64,000 bases of DNA, taken from positions 1 to 64,000 of the forward strand of contig NZ_JAQZAN010000003.1 in assembly GCF_028737255.1 (NCBI RefSeq), written 5' to 3'. This document shows positions 32,858-42,941 of this stretch, one piece after another. Below the pieces are notes generated by a model. It did not search any database. It saw only the letters and a program-made list of their open reading frames with translations, and had not been told where the DNA came from. The translations under genes and the position numbers were made by a program. Numbering within the stretch: position 1 is the first letter of the stretch; the number at the start of each line of letters is the position of its first letter. This DNA is from Actinomycetospora straminea. Its GTDB lineage: Bacteria; Actinomycetota; Actinomycetes; Mycobacteriales; Pseudonocardiaceae.

Positions 32858-32904
32858 GCGGCGGGCGCCCCTCGCCCGTCTATCCGAGCGACGGGGCCCG
32901 TCGC
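32858..32904. repeat. 47-bp palindromic element, copy E
   Basis: Arms GCGGCGGGCGCC / GGGGCCCGTCGC (10 of 12 paired) plus an inner CCGAGCGACGGG-g-CCCGTCGCTCGG hairpin at 32884-32908. It overlaps the 3' end of the cyclase gene and supplies its last codons and stop. Confidence 0.7.
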
Positions 32905-34556
32905 TCGGCATCCTGGCGCGCGTCCCCGTGCCGCGCCTCGGCACCCTCGTCCGAACCCGGCCCCGCGCCCGACCCCGCGCACGCGCCGGCATGCTCGCGC
33001 GGCACGGCGAGGTCGGTCTCGCCCTCGCGGCCGCGCAGGACGCGGGCGTCGATGACCTGCCAGCGGTCGGCCTCGTCGCCCGCCCGGGACAGCGCCGCGC
33101 CGGACGCCAGGACGCAGCCGTCGATCTCCTTCGCCGCCTCGGTGAGCCGGGCCGCCTCGTTCACCGGGTCGCCGATCACCGTGTACTCGTAGCGCCGCGT
33201 GTCGCCGATGTTGCCCGCGACCGCCTCGCCCGCCGACACCCCGATGCCCGCGGAGATGCCGTCGAGCTCGGTGGCGATCCGCCGCGAGAGCTCGCGCCCC
33301 GCGCGCAGGGCGCAGCCGGCGGCGTCGTCGAGCGCGGTCGGCGCCCCGAACACAGCGAGCGCGGCGTCGCCCTCGAACTTGTTGATCCAGCCGTCGTGCT
33401 GCTCGACGACGTCGATGACCACGGCGAAGAACCCGTTGAGCATCTCGACGACCTCCTGCGGCGGGCGGGAGGCGGCGAGCCGCGTCGACCCGACGAGGTC
33501 GACGAACAGCACGGCGACCTCGCGGACCTCGCCGCCGAGCTCGACGTCGTTCTCCAGCGCGGTCCGCGCGACGTCCTCGCCGACGTGCCGCCCGAACAGG
33601 TCGCGCACCCGCTCGCGTTCCCGCAGCCCCGCGACCATCGTGTTGAAGCCGGCCTGGAGCAGCCCGAGCTCGGTGGTGTCGAAGACGGGGACCTCGGCGT
33701 CGTAGTCGCCGTCCTCGACCCGTCGCTGGGCGCGGCGCACGGCGAGCACGGGCGCGGCGGTCGAGGCCGCCGTGAGCACGGTGACGAGGAAGCCGACGAC
33801 GAGCGCCACCCCGCCCAGCACGAGCACCACCAGGGCCAGCCGGTCGGTGGTGTAGCCGCCGAACGCCAGCGACGCCACGGCCGCCAGCAGCACGCCGACC
33901 AGCGGCACCGCCGTCCCCACCGCCCACGAGCCCACCGACCGCAGCGCGACGCCGGGCAGCACGCGGCCCTCGGGCGGCTTGTCGTTGAGCACCCGGGCGA
34001 CCTCGCGGCGCAGCACCCGCTCGACGAGGCGGTAGGTCACCGCGACGGTCGCGACCCCGCCCAGCCCGACCGTGATCCCCACCGACACCCCCAGCCGCGG
34101 GCTGGAGAAGACGTTGATGAGCACGAACAGCACGAGCGCCGCCAGCCACAGCACCGTCTGCACCGTCGCGAGCCGCAGCGGCCCGCGCAGCACCACCCGG
34201 CGCACGCGCTTGCGGTGGCGGCGCACGGCGGCCTGGTCGGCGCCGGGCCCGGGCGCGCGCGGCACGCGCATCCGGAAGTGCCCCCAGACCGAGCCGACGA
34301 CCACCGCGGCGAGCAGGTAGGCCCCGAACGCGACGAGGTTGCGCATCAGCGCGCCGGGGTCGTCCTCGACGAGCTCACCGAGCGGGAGCACCCAGGCGGC
34401 GACGACGAGCACGACGCCCGCGCCGACGATGTTGGGGGTGACGACGACGAGCGCGAGCGCCACCCGCGTCACCAGGCGCAGGCCGCGATCCTGGGAGCGG
34501 TCCTGGGAGCGGTCGGGGGTGTCGGCGTCCTCGGCAGCCCTGCCGCGCTGGGACAT
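32880..34556 (-). CDS. Membrane-bound class III adenylate/guanylate cyclase
   Basis: 558 residues. Six predicted membrane spans (about 30-290), a HAMP linker (VLAVRRAQRRVEDGDYDAEVPVFDTTELG), then a cyclase homology domain with VAVLFVDLVGSTRLA (metal Asp), INKFEGDAALAVFG (second metal Asp and base-recognition Lys) and YEYTVIGDPVNEAARL (Asn/Arg transition-state part). Same architecture as mycobacterial Rv1318c-Rv1320c and Rv3645. Product likely cAMP. The C-terminal tail is disordered and ends within palindrome copy E. Confidence 0.9.
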   Translation of the reverse strand: MSQRGRAAEDADTPDRSQDRSQDRGLRLVTRVALALVVVTPNIVGAGVVLVVAAWVLPLGELVEDDPGALMRNLVAFGAYLLAAVVVGSVWGHFRMRVPRAPGPGADQAAVRRHRKRVRRVVLRGPLRLATVQTVLWLAALVLFVLINVFSSPRLGVSVGITVGLGGVATVAVTYRLVERVLRREVARVLNDKPPEGRVLPGVALRSVGSWAVGTAVPLVGVLLAAVASLAFGGYTTDRLALVVLVLGGVALVVGFLVTVLTAASTAAPVLAVRRAQRRVEDGDYDAEVPVFDTTELGLLQAGFNTMVAGLRERERVRDLFGRHVGEDVARTALENDVELGGEVREVAVLFVDLVGSTRLAASRPPQEVVEMLNGFFAVVIDVVEQHDGWINKFEGDAALAVFGAPTALDDAAGCALRAGRELSRRIATELDGISAGIGVSAGEAVAGNIGDTRRYEYTVIGDPVNEAARLTEAAKEIDGCVLASGAALSRAGDEADRWQVIDARVLRGREGETDLAVPREHAGACAGSGAGPGSDEGAEARHGDARQDAERRAPSLG

Positions 34557-34597
34557 GCGCGGACTCTAGCGTCGCCCCGTCACCCGGACAGCGCAGC

Positions 34598-35443
34598 TCA
34601 CGCGGTGGTGACGGCGACGCGTCGCCGGGTCCGCAGCGCGCCCAGGGCCCGGCAGACCAGGTAGATCGCGAAGGCGATCGAGGCGACGAACGGGCTGATC
34701 GGCAGCCCGGCGTCCAGCGACGCGACGATCCCGCCGATCACCGCGACCTCGGCGAACACCACCGCGAGCACCGAGGCCAGGGTGGGCGACGCCGTCACCT
34801 GTGCGGCCGCGGCCGGCGGCGTGATGAGCAGGCAGAGCACGAGCAGGGCGCCGACGATCTGCACGCCCAGCGCGACCGTGACGCCCAGCAGCACCGCGAA
34901 GACGATCGACAGCGCCCGCACCGGCACCCCGCGGGCGGCGGCCATGTCGGGGTCGAGGCTCGCGAACAGCAGCGGCCGGCGGACCACCGCCAGCACCCCG
35001 AGCACGACCACCCCGACCACGGTCAGCGTCAGCACGTCGCCGACGTCGACCCCGACGATCTGGCCCACGAGCAGGCCGAACTTGTTCGCCGACCGACCGG
35101 TGTAGAGCGCCTGGAACAGCACCCCGAGCCCGAGGCCGAACGACAGCAGCACGCCGATCACCGAGTCCCGCTCCCGCTGCGCCCGCCCGAGCGCACCGAA
35201 CAGCAGCGCGACCAGCACCGCACCGACCAGCGCGCCCCACCCGATCGCCTCGGTGCCGAACACCAGCAGCGCGCCCGCCCCGCCGGCGAACGCGAGCTCG
35301 GCGGTGCCGTGCACCGAGAACGCCATCCCGCGGCCCACCACGAGCGGCCCGAGCAGCCCCGCGAGCACGGCCAGCACGACGCCCGCGACGAGGGCGTTGC
35401 GGACGAAGTCGAGCGCCAGCAGGTCGAGCAGGGAGTACGTCAC
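34598..35443 (-). CDS. Metal (zinc-type) ABC transporter permease
   Basis: 281 residues, about eight hydrophobic helices, ABC-3 family (FSVHGTAELAFAGGAGALL, SFGLGLGVLFQALY, QIVGALLVLCLLITPPAAA). GTG start overlaps the ATPase gene stop (GTGA). Third gene of an operon with substrate-binding protein and ATPase. Confidence 0.92.
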   Translation of the reverse strand: MTYSLLDLLALDFVRNALVAGVVLAVLAGLLGPLVVGRGMAFSVHGTAELAFAGGAGALLVFGTEAIGWGALVGAVLVALLFGALGRAQRERDSVIGVLLSFGLGLGVLFQALYTGRSANKFGLLVGQIVGVDVGDVLTLTVVGVVVLGVLAVVRRPLLFASLDPDMAAARGVPVRALSIVFAVLLGVTVALGVQIVGALLVLCLLITPPAAAAQVTASPTLASVLAVVFAEVAVIGGIVASLDAGLPISPFVASIAFAIYLVCRALGALRTRRRVAVTTA

Positions 35444-36237
35444 CGCGGCCCGCCCCCGGTGTGCACGAGGCGGTCCTCGGCGCCGACGACGACGATGCGG
35501 TCGCGCACGCGCACCACGTCGACGTCGGTGCGGTAGAGCTCGGAGAGCGTCTCGGAGGTCATGACCTCGTCGGGCGTGCCGATCCGGAACTGCCCGTCGA
35601 CGAGGTAGAGCACCCGGTCGGTGACGGGCAGGACCGGGTTGAGCTCGTGGGTCACGAACACGATCGCGGTGCCGCGGTCGCGGCGGCGGCGCTCGAGCAG
35701 GTCGACGACCGCCCGCTGGCGGGCCAGGTCCAGCGAGTGCAGCGGCTCGTCGGCCAGCAGCAGGCCGGGGTCCCCGACGAGCGCCTGTGCGATCCGCAGC
35801 CGCTGCTGCTCGCCGCCGGACAGCGCGCCCACCGGCGCGTCGGCGAGGTCGAGGGCGTCGACCTGCAGCAACGCCTCGCGGACCTTCCGGGCCCGCTCGG
35901 CGCGTCCGCGGAACGGCAGGCCGAAGCAGTGGCCGTCGAGACCCAGCCCGACCAGGTCGCGGCCACGCAGCGGGGTGAGCGCGTCCATGCTCGTCTGCTG
36001 CGGGACGTACCCGACGTCCGCGCTGCCCCGCCGCGGCGCCCGCCCGGCCACCTCGCACGTGCCCGCCGCGAGCGGCAGCAGCCCGAGCAGCACGGTCAGC
36101 AGCGTCGTCTTCCCGGAGCCGTTGGGGCCCAGGACGGTGACGAACTCGCCGGGCGCGACGTCCAGGTCGAGCCCGGTCCAGAGCGTGCGCCCCCCGCGGC
36201 GGACCTCCGCACCGGACAGGCGGATGGACGGCGTCAT
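35440..36237 (-). CDS. Metal ABC transporter ATP-binding protein
   Basis: 265 residues. Walker A GPNGSGKTT, Q-loop YVPQQTSMD, signature LSGGEQQRLRIAQAL, Walker B LLLADEPLHSLD and switch His in VFVTHELN. ATG 36237; the 11 codons upstream in frame are not conserved. Follows the binding-protein gene by 10 bp. Confidence 0.94.
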   Translation of the reverse strand: MTPSIRLSGAEVRRGGRTLWTGLDLDVAPGEFVTVLGPNGSGKTTLLTVLLGLLPLAAGTCEVAGRAPRRGSADVGYVPQQTSMDALTPLRGRDLVGLGLDGHCFGLPFRGRAERARKVREALLQVDALDLADAPVGALSGGEQQRLRIAQALVGDPGLLLADEPLHSLDLARQRAVVDLLERRRRDRGTAIVFVTHELNPVLPVTDRVLYLVDGQFRIGTPDEVMTSETLSELYRTDVDVVRVRDRIVVVGAEDRLVHTGGGPR

Positions 36238-36247
36238 CCCTCGAACC

Positions 36248-37213
36248 TCACGCAGGGGCCCCCAGGGCACGGGCGAGCTCGGCGCGCGTGGCGTCGAGCC
36301 AGGTCAGGTAGTCCTGCCCGGCGGGCAGTGTCTCGGTCACGTTCACCACCGGCACCCCCGCACCCGTCGCGGCGTCGCGGAGCTGGGTCGTGATGGGGGT
36401 CTCGGTCTGCGGATTGAACACCAGCGCGTCCACGCCCCGCGACGCCACCAGCTGGTTGGTCTCCGCGAGGGTGGCGGCCGGCGGGTCGGTCTCGTTCTCG
36501 ATCGCCTCGCTGAACGCCGGCGGGGTGGCGTCGGCGACGCCCGCGGTGGTCAGCAGGTACTGCGCGATCGGCTCGGAGGCGAGCACGCGGGCGCCCGGAC
36601 GGGCCTGCCCGATCGACGCCAGGCGTGCGGCCTGCTCGTCGACGCGGCCGGCGAACGCGGTCGCCCGCTCGCGCAGGGCGGCGGCCTGGGCGGGCTCGAC
36701 GGCGGCGAGGCGCTCGGCGACCTGGCTCACGACGCCCTTCACCGCGGTCGGGTCGAACCACACGTGCTCGTTCTCCTGCGCCTGGTCCCCGCGCAGCGCG
36801 AAGGCCTCGATCGTGCGGGACTGCAGGGCCGGGTCGGCCGCGAGGATCTGCTCGACCCAGTCGTCGTACCCCCCGCCGTTGACCACGACGAGGTCGGCGT
36901 TCGCCAGGGCCGCGGCGTCGGCGGGGGTGCTCTCGTAGGAGTGCGGGTCGGAGGCCGGGTCCTGGATGATCGAGCGCACCTCGACGCCCGGGCCGGCGAT
37001 CGCGCTCGCCACCGAGCCCCAGACGTTCGTCGTGGCCACGACCGTCAGCGTGCGCCCCGGGCCCGGCGCGGGCGACGGCGGGGTCGCCGCCGGCGCGGGG
37101 GCGGCGGCGGGGGTGCCGCCGGAGCCGCCGGACCCACCCCCGCAGGCGACCAGCACCAGCAAGGCCCCGAGCAGTGCGGCCACCAGGGACACGGGACGGG
37201 CACGGACGGGCAC
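36248..37213 (-). CDS. Zinc/manganese ABC transporter binding lipoprotein (ZnuA type)
   Basis: 321 residues. Lipobox LVLVAC near residue 23 and a Gly/Pro-rich linker, then the TroA fold. Metal ligands visible: His in DPHSYESTP, His in ENEHVWFDP, and Glu/Asp in FSEAIENETDPP and FNPQTET. No long His-rich loop. GTG start. The 25-bp near-palindrome upstream suggests zinc-dependent repression by Zur, favouring zinc over manganese. Confidence 0.88.
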   Translation of the reverse strand: MPVRARPVSLVAALLGALLVLVACGGGSGGSGGTPAAAPAPAATPPSPAPGPGRTLTVVATTNVWGSVASAIAGPGVEVRSIIQDPASDPHSYESTPADAAALANADLVVVNGGGYDDWVEQILAADPALQSRTIEAFALRGDQAQENEHVWFDPTAVKGVVSQVAERLAAVEPAQAAALRERATAFAGRVDEQAARLASIGQARPGARVLASEPIAQYLLTTAGVADATPPAFSEAIENETDPPAATLAETNQLVASRGVDALVFNPQTETPITTQLRDAATGAGVPVVNVTETLPAGQDYLTWLDATRAELARALGAPA

Positions 37214-37265
37214 GGAGCGGCTCCTCGGGAGTGGGACGGGTCGGTCGAACGCGTCGGCTTCGACC

Positions 37266-37290
37266 GCAAACGATAACGGTTATCGATTGC
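37266..37290. promoter_or_regulatory. Zur-like operator
   Basis: 25-bp near-perfect palindrome: GCAA-a-CGATAAC-g-GTTATCG-a-TTGC. It is the only AT-rich patch in the divergent gap between the metal-transport operon and the LacI regulator. The CGATAAC/GTTATCG halves resemble Zur boxes; a site for the LacI protein is the alternative. Confidence 0.55.
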
Positions 37291-37395
37291 GAGTGGGAGC
37301 GTCGGTGTCCTCCGAGCAGGTCACACCCGGCGCTCGGGGACACCCATCGGTCGCGTGGAGTGGCCCTAGATCGAAACAGTCGATACGTTCGGGAG

Positions 37396-38484
37396 GTGGG
37401 TGAGGCACTCGAGGGTCGCCGGTCGCGGCGGACCGCCACGCTGGCCTCGCTGGCGGCCGAGCTGGGCGTGTCCCGCACGACGGTGTCGAACGCCTACAAC
37501 CGCCCCGACCAGCTCTCGCCGGCGCTGCGGCGCCGCGTGCTCGACACCGCGCGCCGCCTCGGCTACCCCGGCCCCGACCCCGTCGCGCGCTCGCTGCGCA
37601 CCCGCAAGGCCGGCGCGGTCGGTCTCCTGCTCACCGAGGCGCTGTCGTACGCGTTCCGCGACCCGGTGGCCGTCCAGTTCCTCGAGGGGCTCGCGCTGGC
37701 CTGCGAGGACAACGGCTCGGGCCTGCTGCTCGTCCCGGTGAGCCCCGAGGCCGACGACCCGGGCGCGGTCGCGCGGGCCGGCGTCGACGGGTTCGTCGTC
37801 TACTCGATGCCCGACGACGACGACAACTTCCACGCCGTGCTCGAGCGCCCGGTCCCGGTCGTCGTCTGCGACCAGCCGACCGCGGTCCAGGACGTCGACC
37901 GCGTCGGCATCGACGACCACGCCGCCATGGTCGACATGGCCCGCCACCTCGCGGGCCTCGGCCACCGCAAGGTCGGCGTGCTCTGCATGCGCCTGTCGAC
38001 CGAGCGCAACGACGGCTTCGCGAGCGTCGAGCGCCAGCAGCGCGCCCGCTACGAGGTCCAGCGCCGGCGCCTCGCGGGCCTGCGCGAGGGCTTCGGCGAG
38101 GCGGGCGTCGACTGGACGAGGGTCCCCGTCGTCGAGCGCTACGACCACAGCGAGTCCGCCGGCGCCTCGGCCGCCGAGCAGCTGCTCGCCCAGCACGACG
38201 TCACCGCCGTCGTCTGCACCTCGGACATCCTGGCGCTCGGCGCGCTGCGCCACGCCCGCCAGACCGGTCGCTCGGTGCCCGAGGACGTGACCGTCACCGG
38301 CTTCGACGGCGTCCCGGCCGCCGAGCGCGCGGAGCTGACGACCATCCGCCAGCCGACCCTGGACAAGGGCCGTGCCGCGGGCGAGCTGCTGCTCGACCGC
38401 GGCGACCGTCAGCGCTCCCGCACGCTCCTGCTGCCCACCGAGCTGCTCGCCCGCGTGACGTCGGGCCCGGCCCGCGAGGTCTGA
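37396..38484 (+). CDS. LacI family transcriptional regulator
   Basis: 362 residues. LacI helix-turn-helix ATLASLAAELGVSRTTVSNAYNRPDQLS at residues about 14-41, hinge LRTRKAGAVGLLLTE, and a periplasmic-binding-protein-like effector domain (VVCTSDILALGALRHA, DVTVTGFDGVPAAE). Effector unknown. GTG 37396 chosen; TACGTT at 37384-37389 lies 6 nt before it, so a leaderless transcript is possible. GTG 37360 is an alternative. Confidence 0.9.
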   Translation: MGEALEGRRSRRTATLASLAAELGVSRTTVSNAYNRPDQLSPALRRRVLDTARRLGYPGPDPVARSLRTRKAGAVGLLLTEALSYAFRDPVAVQFLEGLALACEDNGSGLLLVPVSPEADDPGAVARAGVDGFVVYSMPDDDDNFHAVLERPVPVVVCDQPTAVQDVDRVGIDDHAAMVDMARHLAGLGHRKVGVLCMRLSTERNDGFASVERQQRARYEVQRRRLAGLREGFGEAGVDWTRVPVVERYDHSESAGASAAEQLLAQHDVTAVVCTSDILALGALRHARQTGRSVPEDVTVTGFDGVPAAERAELTTIRQPTLDKGRAAGELLLDRGDRQRSRTLLLPTELLARVTSGPAREV

Positions 38485-38488
38485 GTCG

Positions 38489-38539
38489 CGGTTACTGGCT
38501 GGTATCGCCCGCTCGGCGAGCGATACCAGCCAGTAACCG
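38489..38539. repeat. 51-bp hairpin element (GGTTACTGGC family), copy 2
   Basis: Perfect 20-bp arms beginning CGGTTACTGG with an 11-nt loop, filling the gap between convergent LacI and otsA. Differs from copy 1 (3610-3660) at about eight positions. Confidence 0.78.
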
Positions 38540-39970
38540 TCAGGACCCGACGCCCAGCGCCTCGAGGAACCCTGCGGCCCAGCGCTCGACGTCGTTGGCC
38601 AGCACCTGCTCGCGCATGAGGCCCATCCGGCGGCGGGACTCCTCGTGGTCCAGCGACGCCGCGGTGACGATCGCGTCGCCGACCGCGTCGATGTCGTGCG
38701 GGTTGACGAGGAACGCGCCCTCGCCCAGGTCGTCGGCGGCGCCGGTGAACTCCGAGAGCACCAGCGCACCGTCGCCGTCGGGGCGCGAGGCGACGTACTC
38801 CTTGGCGACGAGGTTCATGCCGTCGCGGTAGGGCGTCACGAGCATGACGTCGGCGGCCCGGTAGAAGGCGACGAGCTCGTCGCGGGGGGTCGACCGGTGC
38901 ACGTAGTGGATCACGGGGTGGCCGATCGAGCCGTACTCGCCGTTGACGCGCCCGACGGTGAGCTCGATGTCGTCGCGCATCTCGGCGTAGTGCTCGACGC
39001 GCTCGCGGCTCGGCGTCGCCACCTGGATGAGCACGGTCTCGGCGGGATCGAGCCGCCCGTCCTCGAGCGTCTCGGCGAACGCCTGCAGGCGGACGTCGAT
39101 GCCCTTGGTGTAGTCGAGGCGGTCCACCCCGAGCAGGACCGTGCGCGGGTCGCCGAGCTCGTGGCGCAGAGACCGCGCCCGCTCGGCGACCTCGTCGCCG
39201 CGGGCCGTCTCGTCGAGGTGCCCGGCGTCGACGGAGATGGGGTGCGCGCCGACGGTGATCGTGCGCCCGTCCGGCGCGGTGACGTGCCCCGACCCGCCGT
39301 TCACGGTGATCGGGGCGTCGTCGGCCGTCGCGTCGGTGAGCCGGGCGGCGACGCGCCGGAAGTTCTCGGCGCCCCCGACCGTCTGGAACCCGACGACGTC
39401 GGCCCCCAGCAGGCCCTCCACCACCGGGCGCCGCCACGGCAGCTGGGCGAACAGCTCGGCGGGCGGGAAGGGGATGTGCAGGAAGAAGCCGATGCGCAGG
39501 TCCGGGCGCCGGTCCCGCAGCATCTGCGGGACGAGCTGGAGCTGGTAGTCCTGCACCCAGACGGTCGCGCCCTCGGCCGCGGCGTCGGCGGCGGCCGCGG
39601 CGAAGCGCTCGTTGACCGTCCGGTAGGCCTCCCACCAGGAGCGCTCGAACCGCGGCCTCGCCACGACGTCGTGGTAGAGCGGCCAGAGGGTCGCGTTGGC
39701 GAAGCCCTCGTAGTAGGCGGCGACCTCGTCGGCGCTGATCGGCACCGGGCGGATGGCCATGCCCTCGTCGTCGAACGCGGACGGCGCGACGTCGGGCTTG
39801 CCCGGCCACCCCACCCACGCGCCGCCGCGCGAGCGCAGCGTCGGCTCGAGTGCGGTGACCAGGCCCCCCGGGGCGCGGCGCCACTCGCCGTCCTCGTCGA
39901 GGTCGAAGGGCAACCGGTTGGCCACCACCAGCAGGTCAGAAGACCCGGGGGCGTCCTCGGCGTGCGTCAC
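38540..39970 (-). CDS. otsA: Trehalose-6-phosphate synthase
   Basis: 476 residues, GT20 family. Transfers glucose from UDP- (or ADP-) glucose to glucose-6-phosphate. Motifs: [57 protein letters not shown] and REGMNL-type [16 protein letters not shown] start lies 34 bp inside the end of thrE, so the two are coupled. Confidence 0.96.
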   Translation of the reverse strand: MTHAEDAPGSSDLLVVANRLPFDLDEDGEWRRAPGGLVTALEPTLRSRGGAWVGWPGKPDVAPSAFDDEGMAIRPVPISADEVAAYYEGFANATLWPLYHDVVARPRFERSWWEAYRTVNERFAAAAADAAAEGATVWVQDYQLQLVPQMLRDRRPDLRIGFFLHIPFPPAELFAQLPWRRPVVEGLLGADVVGFQTVGGAENFRRVAARLTDATADDAPITVNGGSGHVTAPDGRTITVGAHPISVDAGHLDETARGDEVAERARSLRHELGDPRTVLLGVDRLDYTKGIDVRLQAFAETLEDGRLDPAETVLIQVATPSRERVEHYAEMRDDIELTVGRVNGEYGSIGHPVIHYVHRSTPRDELVAFYRAADVMLVTPYRDGMNLVAKEYVASRPDGDGALVLSEFTGAADDLGEGAFLVNPHDIDAVGDAIVTAASLDHEESRRRMGLMREQVLANDVERWAAGFLEALGVGS

Positions 39971-41465
39971 GTGCTCTGTCCTCCGCGGTGACTCCGGGCA
40001 GCAGACGGCGGACCAGCCGCTGCAGGGGCCAGCCGATCTGCTCCCCGACCGAGACCCCGGCCGCGAGGGCGAGACCGAAGGTCAGGGCCAGCAGGATCGT
40101 CACCGCGCCCTGGGCGACGCTGCCGTACGCGAGCTGGGAGAACCCGCGGTACATCGTCAGACCCGGCAGGAGCGGCGTGATCCCGGCGATCACCAGCACC
40201 AACGGAGGTGTACCCAGTGCGCGGGGCAGGAGCATCGCCACGAGGCCCAGCGCCGCGGCCGCGAGCGCGGCGGCGACGACCTCGCCCGCCCCGACCAGGC
40301 CGAGGATCGCGTAGGCGGCCCACGCCGTCGCCCCGGCCAGCGCGGCCAGCGGCAGCGACCGCCACGGCGCGTAGGCCGAGAGGGCGAAGAGCATCCCGGC
40401 CGCCGCGGCCGCGAACAGCGACAGCGGGTGCAGCGACGGCAGCGGCCCCGGCGGGACCACGGCCGCGTAGGCGCCGGCGTCGGTGCCCAGGATCGTGCCG
40501 ACGAGCTTGATGCTGACGACGACCCCGACCAGCAGCCCGGCCGACGCGATGACGACCTCGACGACGCGCCCCGCGGCCGTCAGCGGGAAGCCCGAGATGG
40601 CGTCCTGCACCAGGCCGACCAGCGACAGCCCCGAGAGCAGCACGACGATCCCGGCCGCGATGACGAAGACCGGCGAGTCGTCGAGCGTGCCGGTCCAGGC
40701 CAGCGACGTCGCGCTGAGCGTGACGATGGCGGCACCGACCATCTGTTGGAAGAACATGGGCACCCCGCGCCGGCCCAGCCAGCGCGCGACCGCCCAGATG
40801 ACGCCCGTCGCGACGGTGGCCAGCGCGGCGACGACCCAGCCGCCGCCGAGCAGGAACGCGACCGCCCCGGCGAACAGCGACCGCGCGATCCCCGCGACGA
40901 AGCGCGGGTACGGGTGGTTCGCCCGCACGGCGTTGCCGAGCCGGGTGGTCGCCTCCTCGACGGGCGTCGGCTCCTCGCGGTCGACGATGGCGGTGATGAT
41001 GTCGTCGACCTCGGTGAGGCGCGTGTAGTCCTGGGTCCGGTAGCGGACGTTGCGCATCGTCGTCACCGGACCGGCCTCGTTGCCGCGGTGGCAGCACATG
41101 GTGATCGTCGAGAACGCGATGTCGACGTCGCAGGTCGGCAGGCCGTAGGCGCGCGCGATCTCGATCATCGTGTCGTGGGCGACGGCCGCGCCGGCACCGG
41201 TCGCGAGCTGGACCTCGCCGATGCGCAGCGCGAGGTCGAGCACGCGCAGGACCAGCGCGTCCTCGGCGACCTGAGGGCCGGTGACGGCCGGCAGGAGGTT
41301 GTCGCGGACCGTCGGCGCGTCCACGGAGCGCCGCAGGTCGGGTGTGACGGGGAACTGTCGACGGAGCGAGCCTCGTGCTCGCTGGGCCACCCCCACGGGC
41401 GGACCTTCCTCTCCTCGCTCTCCGGTGTGCTCGGGCCGCGGACGGTGCACGCCGGGAATCTTCAT
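39936..41465 (-). CDS. thrE: ThrE-type threonine/serine exporter
   Basis: 509 residues. N-terminal hydrolase-like soluble part ([43 protein letters not shown]) and about ten membrane helices, the fused ThrE arrangement of actinobacteria. Exports threonine and serine by proton antiport in Corynebacterium. ATG 41465. Overlaps otsA. Confidence 0.92.
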   Translation of the reverse strand: MKIPGVHRPRPEHTGERGEEGPPVGVAQRARGSLRRQFPVTPDLRRSVDAPTVRDNLLPAVTGPQVAEDALVLRVLDLALRIGEVQLATGAGAAVAHDTMIEIARAYGLPTCDVDIAFSTITMCCHRGNEAGPVTTMRNVRYRTQDYTRLTEVDDIITAIVDREEPTPVEEATTRLGNAVRANHPYPRFVAGIARSLFAGAVAFLLGGGWVVAALATVATGVIWAVARWLGRRGVPMFFQQMVGAAIVTLSATSLAWTGTLDDSPVFVIAAGIVVLLSGLSLVGLVQDAISGFPLTAAGRVVEVVIASAGLLVGVVVSIKLVGTILGTDAGAYAAVVPPGPLPSLHPLSLFAAAAAGMLFALSAYAPWRSLPLAALAGATAWAAYAILGLVGAGEVVAAALAAAALGLVAMLLPRALGTPPLVLVIAGITPLLPGLTMYRGFSQLAYGSVAQGAVTILLALTFGLALAAGVSVGEQIGWPLQRLVRRLLPGVTAEDRARDARRGRPRVF

Positions 41466-41650
41466 CCAGCCACCTGCGCAGACGTGTGGGAGTCGATCGT
41501 GGTTGCCGGGCCGGGACGTGCCCCACGTCCCACCCGACCGGGCCCGCCAGGGGCCCCCGCCCGCCCACCGTGCCGACGCACGAGGTTACGGCCCCGCGCC
41601 TGTGGGCGGGGTCTCTCCGCGGGCTCCGGCTCTCGTACGATGGCCCGCGT

Positions 41651-41726
41651 GCCGGCGTAGCTCAATCGGCAGAGCGCTCGCCTTGTAAGCGAAAGGTCCG
41701 GGGTTCGATTCCCCGCGCCGGCTCCA
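41651..41726 (+). tRNA. tRNA-Thr (anticodon UGU)
   Basis: 76 nt including encoded CCA. Acceptor GCCGGCG pairs with CGCCGGC; anticodon loop CTTGTAA gives TGT; T loop GGTTCGATTCC. The 3' half is the attachment site of the integrated element, which restores an intact gene. Confidence 0.96.
41689..41726 (+). repeat. attL core (38 bp)
   Basis: Runs from GCGAAAGGTCC to the CCA end of tRNA-Thr; identical to 59239-59276. Confidence 0.93.
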
Positions 41727-41780
41727 TCGTCGCAGCTCAGGCGAGTTGTTGGGTTGTGACCGCAGTGATCGACCCACGTC

Positions 41781-42935
41781 TTACTCACCGGATTCCTCCT
41801 CGTCGTGCCAGGCGTCGAGGGCCGCGGCCGCGCCGGGGTTGGCGATCCGTCGCCCCAGGTAGTGGTTCTGGGTCATCGAGACGTGGGCGTGACCGAGCTG
41901 GTCGGCGATGGCGCGAGGGCTCTGGCCGGCGTAGTCGAGGATCGTGGCGCAGGTCCGCCGGAACACGTGGGTGGTCACCCAGGCGAAGCCGTCGCTGCCT
42001 CGGGCCTCGCGGAAGGCCCGGCGCGTGTTGGACGGGTCGCGGTATCCGCCGAGGGTGTCCGGGAAGACCGGTCCCTCGGCGTCGCCGGCTCGGTAACGCC
42101 GCCCCAGCATCGAGCGGAGGAACCCCGGCAGGATCAGGAGCCGCTCACCGGTCTCGGTCTTGGTGGTCTTGCGGACCAGGCCGACACCCGTGACACGGAT
42201 GAGCGTGTGCCCGACGTCGACGGTTCCGGCGTCGAGGTCCACCTCCGACCAGTCCACGGCCAGCGCCTCACCGACACGGACCCCGGTTCCGATCATGAAC
42301 AGGCACAGGTCAGGGAGATCCTTCTCGACCGCTGTCTCGTCCGCCCTGAGCTGCTTGAGCCAGGCACGGCACTCGTCGAAGGTGAGCGCCCGCGTCGCCT
42401 TGCGTCGATTGGTGTTGATGCGGCCGACGTCCCGCACCGGATTCGAGGGGATCGCTCCGTGCCGCACGGCGACCCCGAGCACGCCCGAGAGCACCGTCCT
42501 CGTGAGCTTCGCGGCGGCCGGGCCCCGTTCCGTTCGCACGGTCTGGATGAACGCGTCGAGGACGGGAACGGTGGCCTCTCGCAGCCTCAGCTCACCGACG
42601 CCGGGGAGGATGATCCGGTCGAGCTGGCGCCGGTAGTGCTCGGCCGTGCTCGGAGACCGGTCGCCGGCTTCGGCCGCCACGTCGATCTTCTTCAGCCACT
42701 CGGGGACGACCTCGCGAATCCTGGTCTCCGCGGTGACTCCTGTGCCAGTTCGTGCTCGGTCCTTGAGCGCCGCCTTGAGGTTGTCCCTGGCCTTGGTCTT
42801 GCTGGTGCCCCGGCGCTCGACCTGCCGGGCCTGGCCATCCAGGTCACGGAACAGCGCTCGTGCGACGTAGTTGCCGGGCTCCCCGCGGACGGTGATCTGC
42901 CCGTAGCTCCCGATCGGGATCGAGGGTCGTGGCAT
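41781..42935 (-). CDS. int: Tyrosine site-specific integrase
   Basis: 384 residues. Arm-binding N-terminus, SAM-like core-binding domain (about 70-170), catalytic domain with Arg in GTGVRVGEAL, Lys in KTTKTETGERLL, HxxR in THVFRRTCAT, His in LGHAHVSMTQ and the nucleophile Tyr in NHYLGR. It is 54 bp from the tRNA end, in the usual AICE order, and is the last gene of the leftward operon after xis. Confidence 0.96.
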   Translation of the reverse strand: MPRPSIPIGSYGQITVRGEPGNYVARALFRDLDGQARQVERRGTSKTKARDNLKAALKDRARTGTGVTAETRIREVVPEWLKKIDVAAEAGDRSPSTAEHYRRQLDRIILPGVGELRLREATVPVLDAFIQTVRTERGPAAAKLTRTVLSGVLGVAVRHGAIPSNPVRDVGRINTNRRKATRALTFDECRAWLKQLRADETAVEKDLPDLCLFMIGTGVRVGEALAVDWSEVDLDAGTVDVGHTLIRVTGVGLVRKTTKTETGERLLILPGFLRSMLGRRYRAGDAEGPVFPDTLGGYRDPSNTRRAFREARGSDGFAWVTTHVFRRTCATILDYAGQSPRAIADQLGHAHVSMTQNHYLGRRIANPGAAAALDAWHDEEESGE

Positions 42936-42941
42936 GGCCGA

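Noticed and set aside
32829-32860. A further hairpin between copies F and E
   Set aside because: Pairing is partial with several gaps, and length does not match the 47-bp family.
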